A stretch of DNA of 64,000 nucleotides from Uloborus plumipes (Eukaryota; Arthropoda; Arachnida; Araneae; Uloboridae): positions 1-64,000 of the forward strand of contig JAXGGA010003939.1 in NCBI GenBank assembly GCA_038373865.1, in the 5' to 3' direction. Of this stretch, positions 26,543-41,500 are shown piece by piece. The position numbers and the translations under genes were made by a program. Within the stretch, counting starts at the first letter, position 1. Every line of letters begins with the position of its first letter. The notes under the pieces were generated by a model, which was not told where the DNA came from, did not search any database, and worked only from the letters and a program-made list of their open reading frames with translations.

Positions 26543-29500
26543 GAAGTAATTCAATTGAATATAATGTTGAATTAAAACTATTAATATATAAGTAAAAAAG
26601 TAGTATGTACAAAATCGGTATTCACAATTATTTTATTACTGTTTCAGACTATCAGCGACACAATTACATAATTTGATAAACTTCACATATGTATTAAAAA
26701 ATTAAAACATTCATCAGGTTAAACATTTAAATTAAGAAGGAAATATTCTCTTTCTAAATATAAATTAAAATTGAGATCCACCAAACCGATTTTTCTTAAA
26801 AAAAGCAGTGTTTGCTTTTTCAATAATGCTTTTTGATTCATTTAAAGAGGGTCCATCTAAAGATATCATCATTAAATTCTTAAGTTTTCCTCCTTTAAGG
26901 AACTTCTTTGTGATGTTTTTTCCATTAATGTCTATGTGACGCAAAAGAGTACTGTGCTGAAAATTCGTGCAACCTGTGGTGAAAGAATTTTTCATGCATG
27001 CTCGGGAACAAACATCACAAAACATTTTTCCATCCCTTAATTCAAGCCATTTGAATTCTGTTTTCCATTTTTCATTGAAACTGCATATTTTAGACATTTT
27101 GAAATATTTAAAGAAAAAATTAATGTCACAGATTGCAAAGATGCTTTTAGATGAACGTGCGGACACCGTTCACAGTCGTGGGAATCTGGTAATCCGCGAT
27201 TGACATCTGATTGAAAATAAAGTCGAAGTAGGGCCGAAGAAAGGTGGTGGGCATTAGTGGACGAGATAAGAAGAGTTCCAAGAAATAGGGGACGAGGGAT
27301 GAGGGGGATCCAGACCTCATTAGCAGTTTTCTGACCAGATGACGACCCACTATTCCCCCAACCCTGTGGATGGCCGCAGATAAGGCAAAGAATACGCATA
27401 TATTAGGCCCTGTGCGTGTCCACCGTCTTTACATTACCCCATCGTAAAATATCAGTCTAATGCTTTATTCTCTGATAAATCAGTAGTTTCCAGAAGTGAT
27501 AGCTGCCAGTGCTCCCTCAGGGTCCCACAGCAGGGAGTTGCGCGGGATCCCTGCTGTCGGAGTCCAAGCGGGCCGTGGTGGCCCGATCGGTAAGGCATCG
27601 GACTCGTGTCCGGAGGGACCCGGGTTCGATCCCAGCCGATCAAAGATCCACCGCCTTGATTAATGGAGGCTGGGAGGCGTTAAAAATGTCGTGGTCACAA
27701 AGTCCTCCAAGTGAAACGATACCTCTGGGGGTGCTGGGCCTAGGGTTTGCTCGACCCTAGGTTCTGGTTCAAAATTAAGAACAGAGCGCCCTTCAGGGCC
27801 CCATCCCGGTTAAACCACGAAGCTGTGGTAGGTACGGGGGACCCTGGAGGTGTGAAGTGAAGTGTCGGAGTCCAAGCGAGCGAAAGCAGACTGTCTTGAT
27901 CAATAGAGCATTTAGCTTGCATTGATAACGATAACTATAAAGCTATTTAACAGCTAGTTAACTCGGCCGGATGTATATAAAAAATCTTTTAAAGAAAAGA
28001 GTAAACTCCTTTTCTCTGATTTTTCTTCTGAGAAATTTGAAACTAATTGCCGCCAAGGGAAATAGCACGTCCCTCCGGACGCGCTAAGTTTCAAATATCG
28101 GGTCCTTTTCCTGAAATCCGCGTATTTTACGCGCTATAGCGCGTCAACGGGACCCCTGAAATGTACAGTATTTACATATTCGGTATCATGCGGAGTAGCT
28201 ATGTTATTACAAAATGTATCATTGCATATTGAATGATATGTTTTACTTAAAAATGTACATAAATACCGTGTATCCACTTGATATAGAGTCAATATAAACG
28301 AACACGAAATATAATTTAAAAATATAATGAAACTATATTGTATTATGCAAAACTGGAAGATTTTTCAGACATTTTTTAAAGCTACTACAACTCACTTAAT
28401 GCTTTGTACTCAGCATGAAAACAACAAATCCCTTTGGAAAAATAGGCGCCTGAAATACTTGTTGTGTTAATGATTGTTCTCATAGAACTATTAAAAATGC
28501 AACTGCTTGCTATTAAACTGCAAAAAATATCGTCTGTTAGCATGAAAGCAATTGTAATTAAAAGAAAACAAAACAATGTAAATGAAATCAATTCATTGCT
28601 GCATTTTTGTTTGTTGTTTGCCAAATTTTGCTCATGTATCTCTGAAATTGTGAAAAATATCATCTGCTAGTGGAAAGTAACTTTATTTGAAAGGAAAAAC
28701 AGACCGAGTGGTATCATTCTATAGCTGCATTTTTATTTATCGGCTGGTAAGCTTCTCTTGCATTTCCTTGTTTGTTAGCTTTTATAATTATACAATAGCA
28801 AGGAACAACTTTATTCCATTGTTTTTAAAACACAAATACGAAAAATAAATGAAGATTTAAAAATATATAATGCCGGAGGTCTGTAAAATTAAAAACCTTT
28901 CTCTTAGAATTTCTTTTTGATAAAGTATCATTACTTTATTTAAATAATGATTTTCAAGTATCTCTTGCCCTCAGGGGCACTGCAAAGTTGTAAAGTTTTG
29001 GGAGGGGGTGGGGGAAGTCCCAACTTACCGAATGACTTCACAATTTCAGAATGACAAAATACGAGCAGGCTTGCTTACCTACATTTAATCAGGAGCAACT
29101 AGGCATCATTAAATCAAGCACTGTTGTAATATTGTCTCTAAACTTACCAAAGCGTTCAACAAAATTTGTGAATAAAGGTAATTTTTGGAGGTCGCAATGA
29201 CCTCCCGTTAGGATACCCCTACTTGTGCTCAGTTAAGCTACAAAGGAAAACAGTTTCTGCTTCTTGATGCAAGTTTTGTACAGCAATTCATATTGTGTTC
29301 CATCCTGCAGACATGCAGATACTGCCGTTTACCTGCCCAATGTAGCGATCAGGGCTGCCAACTACTACGCATTTAGAATAGTAACTACGCATTTATCTAG
29401 CTTATTACGCATGGAGAAACAAAATCTACGCATTTGTTGCGGAAGCATACCATAATTTATTTATTTTGTTACTTGTGGATTAAATGTCCTTCATCAGTAA

Positions 29501-32500
29501 TTCCAAATGATGCTTTTTTGAGTCGATTCCTGTATCATTTTGCATGGCATCTTTCATTTAAAACAAATGCCAAACAAGTGCCGTTACACATGTTATTCAT
29601 CTCCACCTCTCCTGAGTGAATCAATGAGGTAATCTGATCGATGATGACGTCACCGGAGTTGAGTCCTCACGATTGAAAGAATTGCTTGAAAGAATTGCTT
29701 GCGGAGCGCACACAAAGGTCTTCATCCTGATTGGATAGTGAACTTAGGTGCCCTTCTTTGAGTGAACTTTGCACTGAAACTTTGAATGCTTTTTATTAAT
29801 TGAAAAGATAAGTATGATTCATAACAACAAATCATGTTATTTGAAGGAATTTCCAAATGAACTATCAGCTTAAGCAAAAGGGCTACCTCACATTGTTATT
29901 AAAACAATCTTCATAGTTAAAATATTTCACTTTTTGTTTTTCTTTATTTAATCCTGTTGTATTACTAAATTAAATAAAAGGAATGAAAGTCTGAATTTGG
30001 ATTAAAAATTTATTTGAAAAATTTTTCTGTGAATTTGCTGTCATTTGACAAACCTTCAGCTTGACTTGTTTAAAAGAAAACTCAGACTGCAGAATAGTAT
30101 AATCAACATTATCTATTAATTTAAAAATTGAAATATCTTTTACCTGCATTTGTTTATTGTAGTATTTTTACTAAATTAAAGAATACACTTTTAAGCATAT
30201 CCCCTGTATAATGGTGGGGGGGGGGGGGTATATTGAGCCTCGTTAGACTACACTTAAGCACTGGAAACTACACTTCTTTTTCCTTCTGACTACACTTAAC
30301 TGCCTAATAAGGTTGGCAGCCCTGAGCGATAAACACAGTTACTGCTAATTACCATTGATTAAAAAGTAGTTTTTTTTAGCGGTAACCAAAAAAATATGTT
30401 TGTACTAACATAGATTTCAAAAATGCAAAAAAAATTTAAATAAAAAAATTGCAGTTACTGCCCTTTACCTGGCCACAGCAGTATAAAAATATTATTGAAA
30501 ATTATACTATAACAACTAAGCTGATGTTATTTTGAATTATCTTGTGAGAAATAGTAGTTACAATTTTTCTTTTTAGAAGAATGCTGAAATAATGATAACC
30601 AAGTCAAGGCCTGTTTCAAAGTTCAAGGGAAAGTCATTAAAGTGGTATGAATTTGCTGAAAATTCTTTCATTAGCAGGTAGTGATGTGTGTTTATTTATT
30701 CCACAAATTTGCTGATGACTGTAGAAAAAGCTTTGCATGAGCATGCATGCATGTAATAGCTGCAACTGCTTTTCTGGAAGTATAGAGAAGTCTTTATGTA
30801 GTTTATATCTTTGTATCAAACTTACTATTAGTCCCTTGAGCAGTGTCTGCACTCCATACATTATATTTTATTTTCCTGGTTTTATAATGTGTAAGTTACA
30901 GGTTGTCAGTGATTTTAATGATTTAAATCTAATGATTTTTTCAATCATTGACTTATTTAAAGAATTAAAGTTCTAAAAAGTTTCTTGTATTTAAAAATGC
31001 TTCGTATGTGTTATGGGCATGACTGTCGTGTCACATCCGCAACAAGTGCTTTTCCTTACTTTTCTGTAATTATAGTATACTGCTATGATATTTGTTTTAT
31101 TTGATTTAAATCATATGCTGTGATATTGTTGTGAGGGAAGCAAGCAGGCTTCTGAATGGCTTCCTTTCATGTTTTTATTCTATTTTAAGGATTCTCCACT
31201 TTTTAAATCAGTCTTTTTACTTTCAATCAGTGTTATGTACTCAGCCATAACCATCCTCTTACTTTTTTAGCCAAGAGGACACCAATGAATTCTATGCATT
31301 TGCATTGCAATTACTTATACATCACAATTTGAAAGTTTTGTGGCATTGAAGTACTCAAAATATGTTGGTACAATTTTTTAAAATACCGCTTTCAAGTTCA
31401 GTTATACAGTGAAATACCAATGAAATGAAATATCCATTTCAATGAAATAAAAGTTCAGTATCTATTTAATTGCATTGCAACAAAATTTCTGAAACATCGA
31501 ACTAGATTTGCGTGAAGCTGTTGAAATGTGATAATGTACTAAAACATGTAAATCAATTGACTAACTGAAGTTTCTGAAGTATTTAAACAGTTTTCCTAAA
31601 ACATCTGTTGTTGAATTATGTTAAACATTTTTAAAACTTCTTGACTCTAAACATATTTTTTTCAAAATATAAACTCTTTCAGCAGTTTTCCTGATAAACC
31701 ACTGCCTTTTCCTTTAAAAAAGCGACAAAAAAAAATGTTTTGCTTTGTTTTTTTTTTTTTAATTTTCTGAAAAAATACAAAAAGCTCTGGGCCTGTGGGC
31801 AATTTTTTAAAAACTTTTGATTTTTGTCTACTCTGTTCTTAAATACTCTGTCTCTTCACAAGTTGGTATCGAAAATTTAGATGAGTTTTGGCATCCTGTT
31901 CTTTCTGTACCTGTGCTGAATTTGCTGTTTTATAGTTAAATTGATCTAGTAATAAATAATATTCTTCCTTCTTTTTTTTGCAAAATAATATTTTATTTTC
32001 TTTCTAGCAATGCAACAGAGACGTCTAATGAATCGAACTCCTATGTTCCTAATGAAATGAATTCTTATGTTCCTAATGAAAGGCATTCCCATGTTCCTAA
32101 TGAAAGGCATCCCCCTGTTCCTAATGATATTTCCCGTGTTCAGTACGGCGATGCATTTTGGTCAACACATGAAGCTGAAGAGTAAGTTTTTTTTTCTTCT
32201 CTTTACATTGTATTTGATTTCTTTTACATATAGGGTAAGTGCTCCATTAGTCAGCCATTCTCCAGTAGTCGGCCACCATGACATAAAACTTCTCATAAAT
32301 AGGACATTTTTAATTCAAAATCAGATATGACGCATTCACACATTCATGTACCTATCCTCAATCATCAACCAGTGGCAGTTAAGTTTTGGGTACTTTTTTT
32401 GAATTAGTAATGAGTCATTTCATTTTGAATGGTGTGCCCGTCATCCAAGATTGCGATTCTGCTTATTTTTCAGCTAAAATGATTCTGTGGCCAACTACTG

Positions 32501-35500
32501 GAGCATTTACTAGTGTTGACAACAGCTTGGATTTTAACATTATTTTTTTTTAATTTCTGAAACAAGTAGGTAATTCACTATCAGAAAGGTTCATTCTAAA
32601 GTTTTACCTTGTTTTTGTTGTTGTATTGATAGCTGAAAGTTCTAGGTTAGCCAAGATCAACAGAAGATCTCTTAAATGGCCGACTACTGGAGCACTTACC
32701 CTATAATTAAAAAACAAAAGTTACTGTGAAGTTTTCATTTGAATTCTGGAGTTCTTTCTATGCTTTACTGTTATAATTACGATTTAAAATTTTGTATTAT
32801 CTAGTACAGGGCCGTATTTAAGGGGTGGGTTTTTAGGGTTCAAACCCCCTCCGAAATTTTTCGAAACTCTTACTAAAATACTTTTTTTATTTTCTCACTG
32901 AAAAAATTATTGTTGTTATTTTATTTTAATTTTCTGTAAAATCTTTGAAACTGAATTTGAAAAATGAAATTATCATTGTTGTATAATTGTACAAATTAAG
33001 TGTTTTTTCTGCAGTATTTATTTTTAGTGTAGTTTTTGCAAACATAATTTTTTAACAATACACCTTCGAATTTTTAACATCACTAAAAAAAACTCTAAAA
33101 TTCTTCATATTTGTCAGTACCAAACTCTATATTTAACGCATCTTATAAGTGTAGTAAGACAGAAATTTCAAAAATACTACTTCGAATGCGCGTATATGAG
33201 TAAACTCGTCTATCCAGATTCCCCCCCCCCCCCTTCACGGAGAAGATGAGTCTTTTTTCTTTACATTTTTCATGTTAATACCCTTTGAACATCTATTGTA
33301 ACAAAAATCATAAAATATAGAACATGAAATCTAATTTTATTAACTTTATATATTTTGCAAGAAATAGGTAATTTGTTAAAACCTTCCCCGAAACTAATGT
33401 CTGCTTAGGCCCTGATCTAGTACATTAATGATCCTTTATCTCGTCTTTGAAACTTCATTTAAAATCTATTGTGCTGGTTTCAATATAAATGCTGTTAATA
33501 TATTCTTGAAAAGTGTTTGAGCAATGTTCTTTATATTCCTAGTTTTCCACCTCTTCCTGGTTCTGAAAATTCTTCACATTATGCTGTTGCATGCCAAAAT
33601 AAAGATCTGTCATCTCCTCCAGATACATATTTCGATGAAGTTCTTGAAAAGAATATATTTAGGTAAGCAAATATTTTTACTTTTTGTCCCCTTCGTATGT
33701 GTAGTTTGAATTTTAAATAGGCAGAATCTCATCAACACTCAATGAATATTAAAAAAGAGGGGTGAGGTAATCAAAGAGGATACAAAGGGGTGAGGAATTC
33801 GAACATGAAATGTGTTTTTTTTTGCATTTGGTTCAGCCAAAGTATTTTTATTTTCCTCAAGATAGCTTGAATTTAGTGACAATGACTCATGTTTTTTCTT
33901 ACAAATGTAAATACCCCAAAAGATTCTGTTACTGGTTTAAAATTTTAACTAAAATTTAGTTTAAACCGTAATTAGCTTCAAAATGTTTCAACACAAAATA
34001 ATATCAATTGGGATACAAAGTAAAACTCGAGAGAAAGCAATAGTTTCCTGACAACATGTAAGCAACTTCATTTTAATAAAAAGCATCAATTACTGCACAA
34101 AATAGCCTGCAAAGACTCCAAGAGTGCTACTCTTATTTTGTTGCATGAATTTTATAAAGTAAATTGCAACCTCTTCCTGTATGGGCTGCATAAGTATTTG
34201 TTTGATCACGCCACCCTCTGTCTCTACTCTCTACCTGAGACTAGGGTGCTCTATCACTGCTCCTCTCACAAAACACCTGAAGAGCCTTCACAGTCTTATT
34301 TTGATCGTGAAAAGTTAAATGGAATGTTAGGATAAATTTGATTAAAATACGCATTAGGATCTGATAAAAATGATTTGAGGTGCAGGAATTTTTCCACAAC
34401 TTATGCAATTTATGCAAAATTGTAACTCAAAATAGTAATTATGAAATATTCTATTGGGTCCCCTAGACATTGCACTTACATTCAGGAAACAAAATTAAAA
34501 TTTTGATAACTATTTTTTATATGAGGATTGTATAATGCATGTTTCAATCCAGTGCTTTTTTTTCCTCAAGTAGAAATGGGGTTTTCGTTTTGTTCTGTTT
34601 GTAGCTTGTATTTTAATTAAATTCCTCCTTGTAATTTAACTTTTTTCATAATAAATAACAATACTAAGTGATCTTCTGGGGTTGGCAAGAGGCGCCAAAG
34701 TTTATTGAAAAAAACTATCCTCCAACTCCTTATTTAATTTTATTGTATACACCGTTATTCTATTTTGTATTTGTTATTTTAATGCCTTTTTAATATACTT
34801 GTCTATAATTGTTTGAAAAAATCTTCAGATTGATGTCATAACTAGACTGTTCATTGAAGAATAATAGCCTTCTTTTTATAGCATAAACTTAACACTCATA
34901 CCATATTGCTTGTGACACTTTGTTTTATCTGTTCTTAAGGTTGTATATAAGATTTAAATATCATTTTAATTAATTACTTTTTGTTTTTGTTTTGCTTTTT
35001 TCAAGCATATTTTTTCTCAAAACTTGCATTTTAAATTTATTTTCAGGTATTTAGAAGAATTTTTAAGCTTTCATGGACCCCTGAAAATTGATGATCCTAT
35101 TTTAATTGAAGCATTGAGTGAATTTCCAATTGAAGCTAATGTTTTGATAGCAGATAGTGGTGGCATATCAGAGTTTTTGAAAAAAGATCTTCATTTTGCT
35201 GTTGTTGGGGAGTCATATGTTTGTGTAGTGAAGGATATTGGTTCTGCATATAATTTAGTCAGTCGCAGATCTTTAGCTCAAGAAACTGACTGTCATGATC
35301 TTCTTAATTCTGTTTGTGACTTTTCCAGTGCTTCGGCTGTTAAAAATGCAAATTTTCCAACATATCTGAATCCAGATGCAATGGAATATAAACCATTCTT
35401 TTCTACTGGAACTAAATATGGCGATCATGGCCAACAAAATGTTAGCCATAAAATCGGTGAACATAATTCTGAATCATTAATGTCTGTTATTAGTAGGTTA

Positions 35501-38500
35501 AGACAGCCTCTGTGTGTTGATGAAGATAATGTAGTAAAAAATTCAAGCTGTGATAATGTTTCAAAACTTGATACACAGAGCTTTAATTCAGAAATATCAA
35601 ATACTGCTCCTATAACTACTGGACCACATCTTGAAAAAGAAGTTATTTCTAGCTGTGACACTGAAAATATGATTGCCTTACCTGTTGATGTCATAGCAGA
35701 AGAAGAGGCAGTTTTAAATGGAACACCAGAAGAAAAGATTTCTGATAAAGTGGTGGAAGAAGGAATTTCTGGTGACTTTATAAAAGAAAGAATTTCCAAA
35801 GGAACAGTAAAAAAAATCCCTCATGATGGATCTGGGGAAGGGAATATTTCCAAAGAAAATGTGTTAGGGCCGGTTTTTAAAGTAGATGCAGAAGAAAAAA
35901 TTTCTGAAAGAAGAGTGGAGCAAAAGACTAATGAAGAAATATTGCTGGTGAATAATTCCAAAGAAAGGGTGCAGGAAAGGAGTCACAAGGAAGCACCAAA
36001 TATTATGAATCTCAAAGAAAAAGTTCATAAAAAGGATCTTGGAGAAATGACGCAAAGAATTCTGAAGCAAGATAGTTCTGAAGGAATAGTGCAAGAAAAA
36101 ATTTCTGATGAAGCAGTGAGAGCTATGCGTAGGATTTCTGAAAAGATAGCCAAAGAAACCCTCAGTAATGTTGTAATTAAAGATGATTCCATAAAAACTG
36201 CCTTAAATGTGGCCTTAAATAGTGTATTAATGGGGGTATTCTTAAGTGCTTCTGATGAAGAAATGGATAGTCAAAACGAAAAAGTGGGAAATTTATGCAT
36301 TGAAGCAATGGGAAACAAAACTCCATGTGAAGCAGTGAAAGTTTCTGAAAACTCTTTGCAGAATCAAATAGTTGTAAACAAAAATCTGAATTGTGGACAC
36401 ATAGTTCCTGTTACAATTGCCAAAGCTAGTCAAACTGAAAATGCTCAGGTAATTTGCTCATAATTTATTTTATTTATTACTCGGTGCATTTGATGTTTTT
36501 TAATGCTTGCGAGCAATTTTGAGACTTCCACAGGTTATTCAAACACACTGTTTTTCAGGCAAATTTTTAAAGCAAAAGGGCACCCTTTTTTCACTAGGGC
36601 TACAGTTTTACTGATGCAAACTTAAAAATTCATGCCATCCTCTATTAGTCGAAACATTAAAGGTATTAGACTCATGAATTAAGACAGGGGAGGCCAACCT
36701 TTTTAGGAAGAGTGCCACTATCTGGAGAGAAAAAGCTCAACGTGCCACATTGTATTTTTCCAACAAACTGAACATTTTTGAAAAGTTAAAAATAGATTTT
36801 AGGTTGGCTATGTAATTCTTACTCAAATCAAACATTTTCCCTCGTAAATCTGAGCAATTGAAATCTAAATGGTCATAAAGGTAAAACAAGCCCGAACTTA
36901 ACAGTTATCTTTAATAAACACTTTTATAAGTTCTGTCAGTTGACTTATGCTTAAAAAAGAAGCAAATAACATCAAACATTCTAGTCTAAAAATTAAACAG
37001 TCTGTACTTAATGTGGTTTATAAGTCTGTATCACCAAGTCTTTAATTTTAGGATTAATTCTTGAGAATCCTAAGAAGTTTAAGTATTTTAAGTGCTATCA
37101 AATAATATTCAACGGTATTTAGCTTTTTTTGCATTCATAACAAAAAATATTTGTTTAGAAGCGTACTTTGAACCAAATCTACAACAGCATCAGACGGATA
37201 AATTGTGTAAATGTGAAAAAAAAATTGTTGGTGCAAATTTCCATATTACGTGGATGATTTTCTGTTGAAGTAAACTCTTATATTTGATTACCAATGCAAA
37301 AGGTCAGTAATTCTCATTTGGATTTCAGAAGGGTAACAAGTAGTGTCTCGCAGGAAATAAACAAAGAATTTGAAAAGATCAGCATTTTTTTTTTATGATC
37401 CTGAGTATTAAATTTAATGTTTTATTCTTTTTTTCTCCAAAGTAGAGAGAAAGAAGCTAAAGTTTCATCATAAAAGAATGGAGATGGCCTACATTGGTTT
37501 AGGAAACTTTCTTTGTGTTATCTTAAATTTAAATTACTTTAACGCCGGATAATAAGAGATGATATAACTAAATTCATTTGCTATTCTTCATTCCTAAGTA
37601 GCAAGTCCTCATTGCTTTCCTTCCAAACATTTTAAAAAACACACTCCCTAAAATTCTAAAATCTTATAACTACATGCATTTTCCCTTTGGACAGTTATTG
37701 CACATTTCAATGAAGGATTAATTTGCAATGCTCTCCTCTTTCTCCTGGGAAAAGGTCACAAAACATTCAGAGCTCTAATTCGTAGTTTGTTAATACAGTG
37801 AACTCTACAGGGTCACCAGGGGCCCTACTCTGAAACTTCCTGGAACTTCCAGTGACGTCTACTACTCCCTCACGACAAGCAAAAACCGCCGAAAAAGTAG
37901 TCGCTTGTCAAATTTTGTGCTAATCTGAAAGCCCTAATGTGCCCAAGCGAGAATTTTCTCTCCTTCTACCGCGTATCGAGAAGGAAAAATCGATTAACCA
38001 ATCAACTGATAGTATATCTCATTCGCGCGTGCATTTTGCTTTAACTTTCTGGTTTAGCTTAGCTTCCGAAATAGATGGCAAAAAGATTCGAGAGCCAAAT
38101 ATTAAAAGCACTCGGGCAGATTAAGATGTTTTGTTTCAGGAATTTAAAAATATTAGAATTTTAAATCGCAATTAGTACATCTTTTCAACACATACGAGCA
38201 TACAAGCGTAAGCGAAGTAAAGTGTCGAAATAAATTATACGAATTCATCTCAATGTATCAAATGCTTCGACTAAACATGAAAAAATTTATAAATACTTAA
38301 AAAAAATAATACTAATATTTAAAAATATTTGTTAAATTAAATCATTTAACTTCATGACTTTGTTTTTAGCGATATTTTGACTTTATCGCAATAATAGTTT
38401 TAAATTCAGGCTTCAGGCTTGGAGTCAATTACGAGAAAATGTAATCGATTACGATTACGATTACAAACATGAAAAATTGGAGATTACAATTACGATTACG

Positions 38501-41500
38501 ATTACAGTCGTCTGTGAAATCGCTATTACGATTACAGCAACGATTAGATTACGTTAAAAAATGTAATCGATTACGATTATCATGTGCCGATTACGATTTC
38601 GATTACGCGATTACAGGTTGGTGAGGAATATATATATATATAGATTATTACGTAATATTCATTCACGACAACAGCGTTATAGATGAAAAATTATGATTTT
38701 TGATTATCTAATATAGAGATGAATGAAATTATCATTGCAACTAATATGTTCTCTTAACGTAAGGATTTATTGTTATTTTATTTAATTTAATTATTTATTT
38801 ATTTTATTTTTTGAATTCTGACGTTGCTGCAGTAAAGGAGCAATAAATGAAATAAAAGCACATCCAAATTGATGTGAACCATTTGAAGTGCACTTAAATA
38901 TAGCACAACTTTTATCCATATGTCGTATATAGGTGATTAGATACAGGTACATGCACTAGTGGATTAATTTCTGGACGCTTTTTAATTTTTTAACGATTTC
39001 ACCATTAAATATTGCATAATGAGTTATAAGATTTAGTTATTTTACTTAAATCATTTATTTATTACTTCTCTAATGAAGAAATTAAAACTACATTACATAA
39101 GCAGCTCTTGCCTTAAGCTTTTCAGCTGTAAAAGAAGTTTCTTTAGGATTTGAAAAACAAATGATACATATTTTTTACATAACAACATTGATACTGATAA
39201 GTATGTGGTTTAATACTATTAACTTCACTTTTACACTAAAAAAGCAATGCAATACCCATATTTTATAGTACTACTTTAATAAGAATCGGTTTTTTTACTA
39301 AATGAAAATTTCATTACTGTTAAAAACTAATGACATAAACGCAAGAAGACGGTTCATTTCTAAAAATTTTGTCTGTAACAGAAAAAGAAAAATGTTAGAA
39401 CGAAGTGTTAATGCAACTTCAAAAAATGAAGTTTCGGCATGAAGCAAACTTTTACCAACACCAAAAAACATACATATGGACGATTCTCTGTGAACTCGTA
39501 ATTAGTTGTTTGGACCGATTATTTAAAAAAAAATAAAGTGTAATAAAGTAATTATTGCTCTTAATACAAGTAAAGCATTAATACTTTGTGGCACAATTGT
39601 ATTTGGAGTGATAACAATTTATTTTTTTTTTTCTATAAATTATCTAAGCACCAAAAACACAGTCCCCTGGCTGTCCCAATCCTATAGTTGAATACTTAAA
39701 GGTGGTATTTCAAAAAACCTATTACGGCTACATAAATTTGGCAATTAATATCTAAAATTAGAATAATGCAATTATATGTTTTTTATGAAATAAGGTCTAA
39801 TTATGTATTTAATTACGTTAATATAGTATACCAAAACCTGTCCGGAGCTTTTTCAAACAGTCCCCTGCCACAAATTCAAAGCTGCAATAGAAAAAAACCG
39901 TTAATCTTGAAAATGATTTTTGGCATGAAGTTTAAAGTAATCAGTGTGAATTTGCGGAAATAGCTGAGAACAGTGTTGAAACGCCACGTTGTTTAGTTTC
40001 CGAGCCACATTTGTCATGAAAGTATGCATCTGGGTCGTTGCGAAAAGTTCTCTGTGAAGTAATTTTATCAATGTTAATTAGTTTAATTATGAAACATATT
40101 AATTATTATGTCCACAATTTGTACCTAAATTTACAAGTAGCTTCATAACTAATTATGTTCGAATTATTTTGCAGATATTAGGCATCAAAGTGCAAATAAA
40201 CAGTTCCCTGCCTAGTTATAAACTAGGCAGGGGACTTAACCCCTATCATGATTTATCAGAAAAACACAAACTTCAATTGGCCAAAGTTATAGATTCATTT
40301 TCTGAGCAATATTATAATAATTATACGACCATTTCAAAAACACATGCCCGGACAGATGCTGTATGGAAAATGACGAGTTTGCAGAGAATCGCCTATATAT
40401 TATATTTCTATGTATTATGCTCCAACTCCATTAATATTTAAAATGTATACAATCAAACAATTCTTGAAATAATATGATTAGAAAATGGGTAGCAAGTTTT
40501 GATTTGATTTCTAAACATCAAGTTTCTTTTTTTTTTTTGCTTGTATGATCATTTTATAACAATATTTTATGTCAGATTTTTTAAGGTATACTGCTGTTAT
40601 TGCTTCTAGAAACATGAAACTAAAACAATAAACACAAATACAAAAGTATATTAAAATTATTCTAAGCATAAAAAGATAATTAATATTTAAAAATAAATTA
40701 TTGATTTCAATCATACACATAACCAAATGTTTTAAAAATCTAGAAACACACAACTTTTTCTTCTTTATATACTTCTTAATTAAAAATAGTATCGGCATTA
40801 AAATACAAAGCATAAATTTAAGGTACCTGAATTGGAAAAAAAAAAGCACCGAAAGGTATATAACAGTGAACAGAATCGCAATCGTTATAACGATGGTTAC
40901 GACAGAACCCCAACAGAATCCAGTCGAACTGAAAGCATGTGTTATTATTTTGACACCACTGTTCTATTCCGAGGTGGCCAGGGCCATAGCTCTCGAGCCC
41001 TGGAGGCAACGACGACTTCGCTTGTTGCTGTCACTGACAGCTGATGAAAGGGAAAATTGATGACCCATCCTAAAAATCAAGGGGAGACGTTTTTGTGATA
41101 GGCGCCTGAAGGTTGAAAAACACTTAGGGCTCAGTTTTATTACCCTCATTTACAAACAGCCCGTAACAATCACTGAACAGCCAGAGATAGCTCTCAAATC
41201 TTTCGGAAGCTTGTATTGAACTCTTATCTCTTCACAGCATTGTAGAAACGTAACTTAGAAGCTTTTTAACTTTCAGCAAGTCGGGATTACACGATTACAA
41301 GGTTAAATTACGATTATTCAAACTTAGATTACAATTACGATTACGCAAGAAATACTTGATTAAAATTACGATTACACGATTACGAGTGCTCCATTTTCAG
41401 ATTATGATTTTGATTATGATTACAAAAAAATGTAATCGATTACGCAGATTATGATTACGTAATCGACGATTACTCCAAGCCTGTCAGGCTTTAAGTAAAA

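Larger units (their letters stand above)
26360..28158 (-). mobile_element. hAT element with BED-finger remnant and nested SINE (1.8 kb)
   Basis: Ends TAGGGGTCCC and, inverted, CAGGGGTCCC, flanked by AAATGT on both sides (26354-26359, 28159-28164). It contains a minus-strand transposase N-terminus (27097-26765), a (TA)n tract with a flanking poly-A, and a SINE inserted at 27571-27862. Most of the transposase is missing. Confidence 0.75.

Noticed and set aside
26306..26612. Open frames on both strands rich in Ile-Tyr
   Set aside because: They are read-through of the (TA)n microsatellite and adjacent poly-A, not genes.
27571..27645. A functional tRNA gene
   Set aside because: A and B boxes are present, but a second copy with the same non-tRNA body and target duplications shows it is a SINE head.
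27509..27922. Frames on both strands over the SINE
   Set aside because: They lie in an RNA polymerase III type repeat with a target duplication; translation has no meaning here.
29189..29207. Palindrome GGAGGTC...GACCTCC as a regulatory site
   Set aside because: A similar palindrome at 62101 suggests a repeat fragment, and nothing links it to gene control.
35273..36094. Minus-strand frames opposite the large exon
   Set aside because: They are shadows of the well-supported + strand exon, without own splice or promoter signals.
40511..41149. Several overlapping frames on both strands
   Set aside because: All within the ATTACG hAT element and without transposase motifs; likely chance frames.
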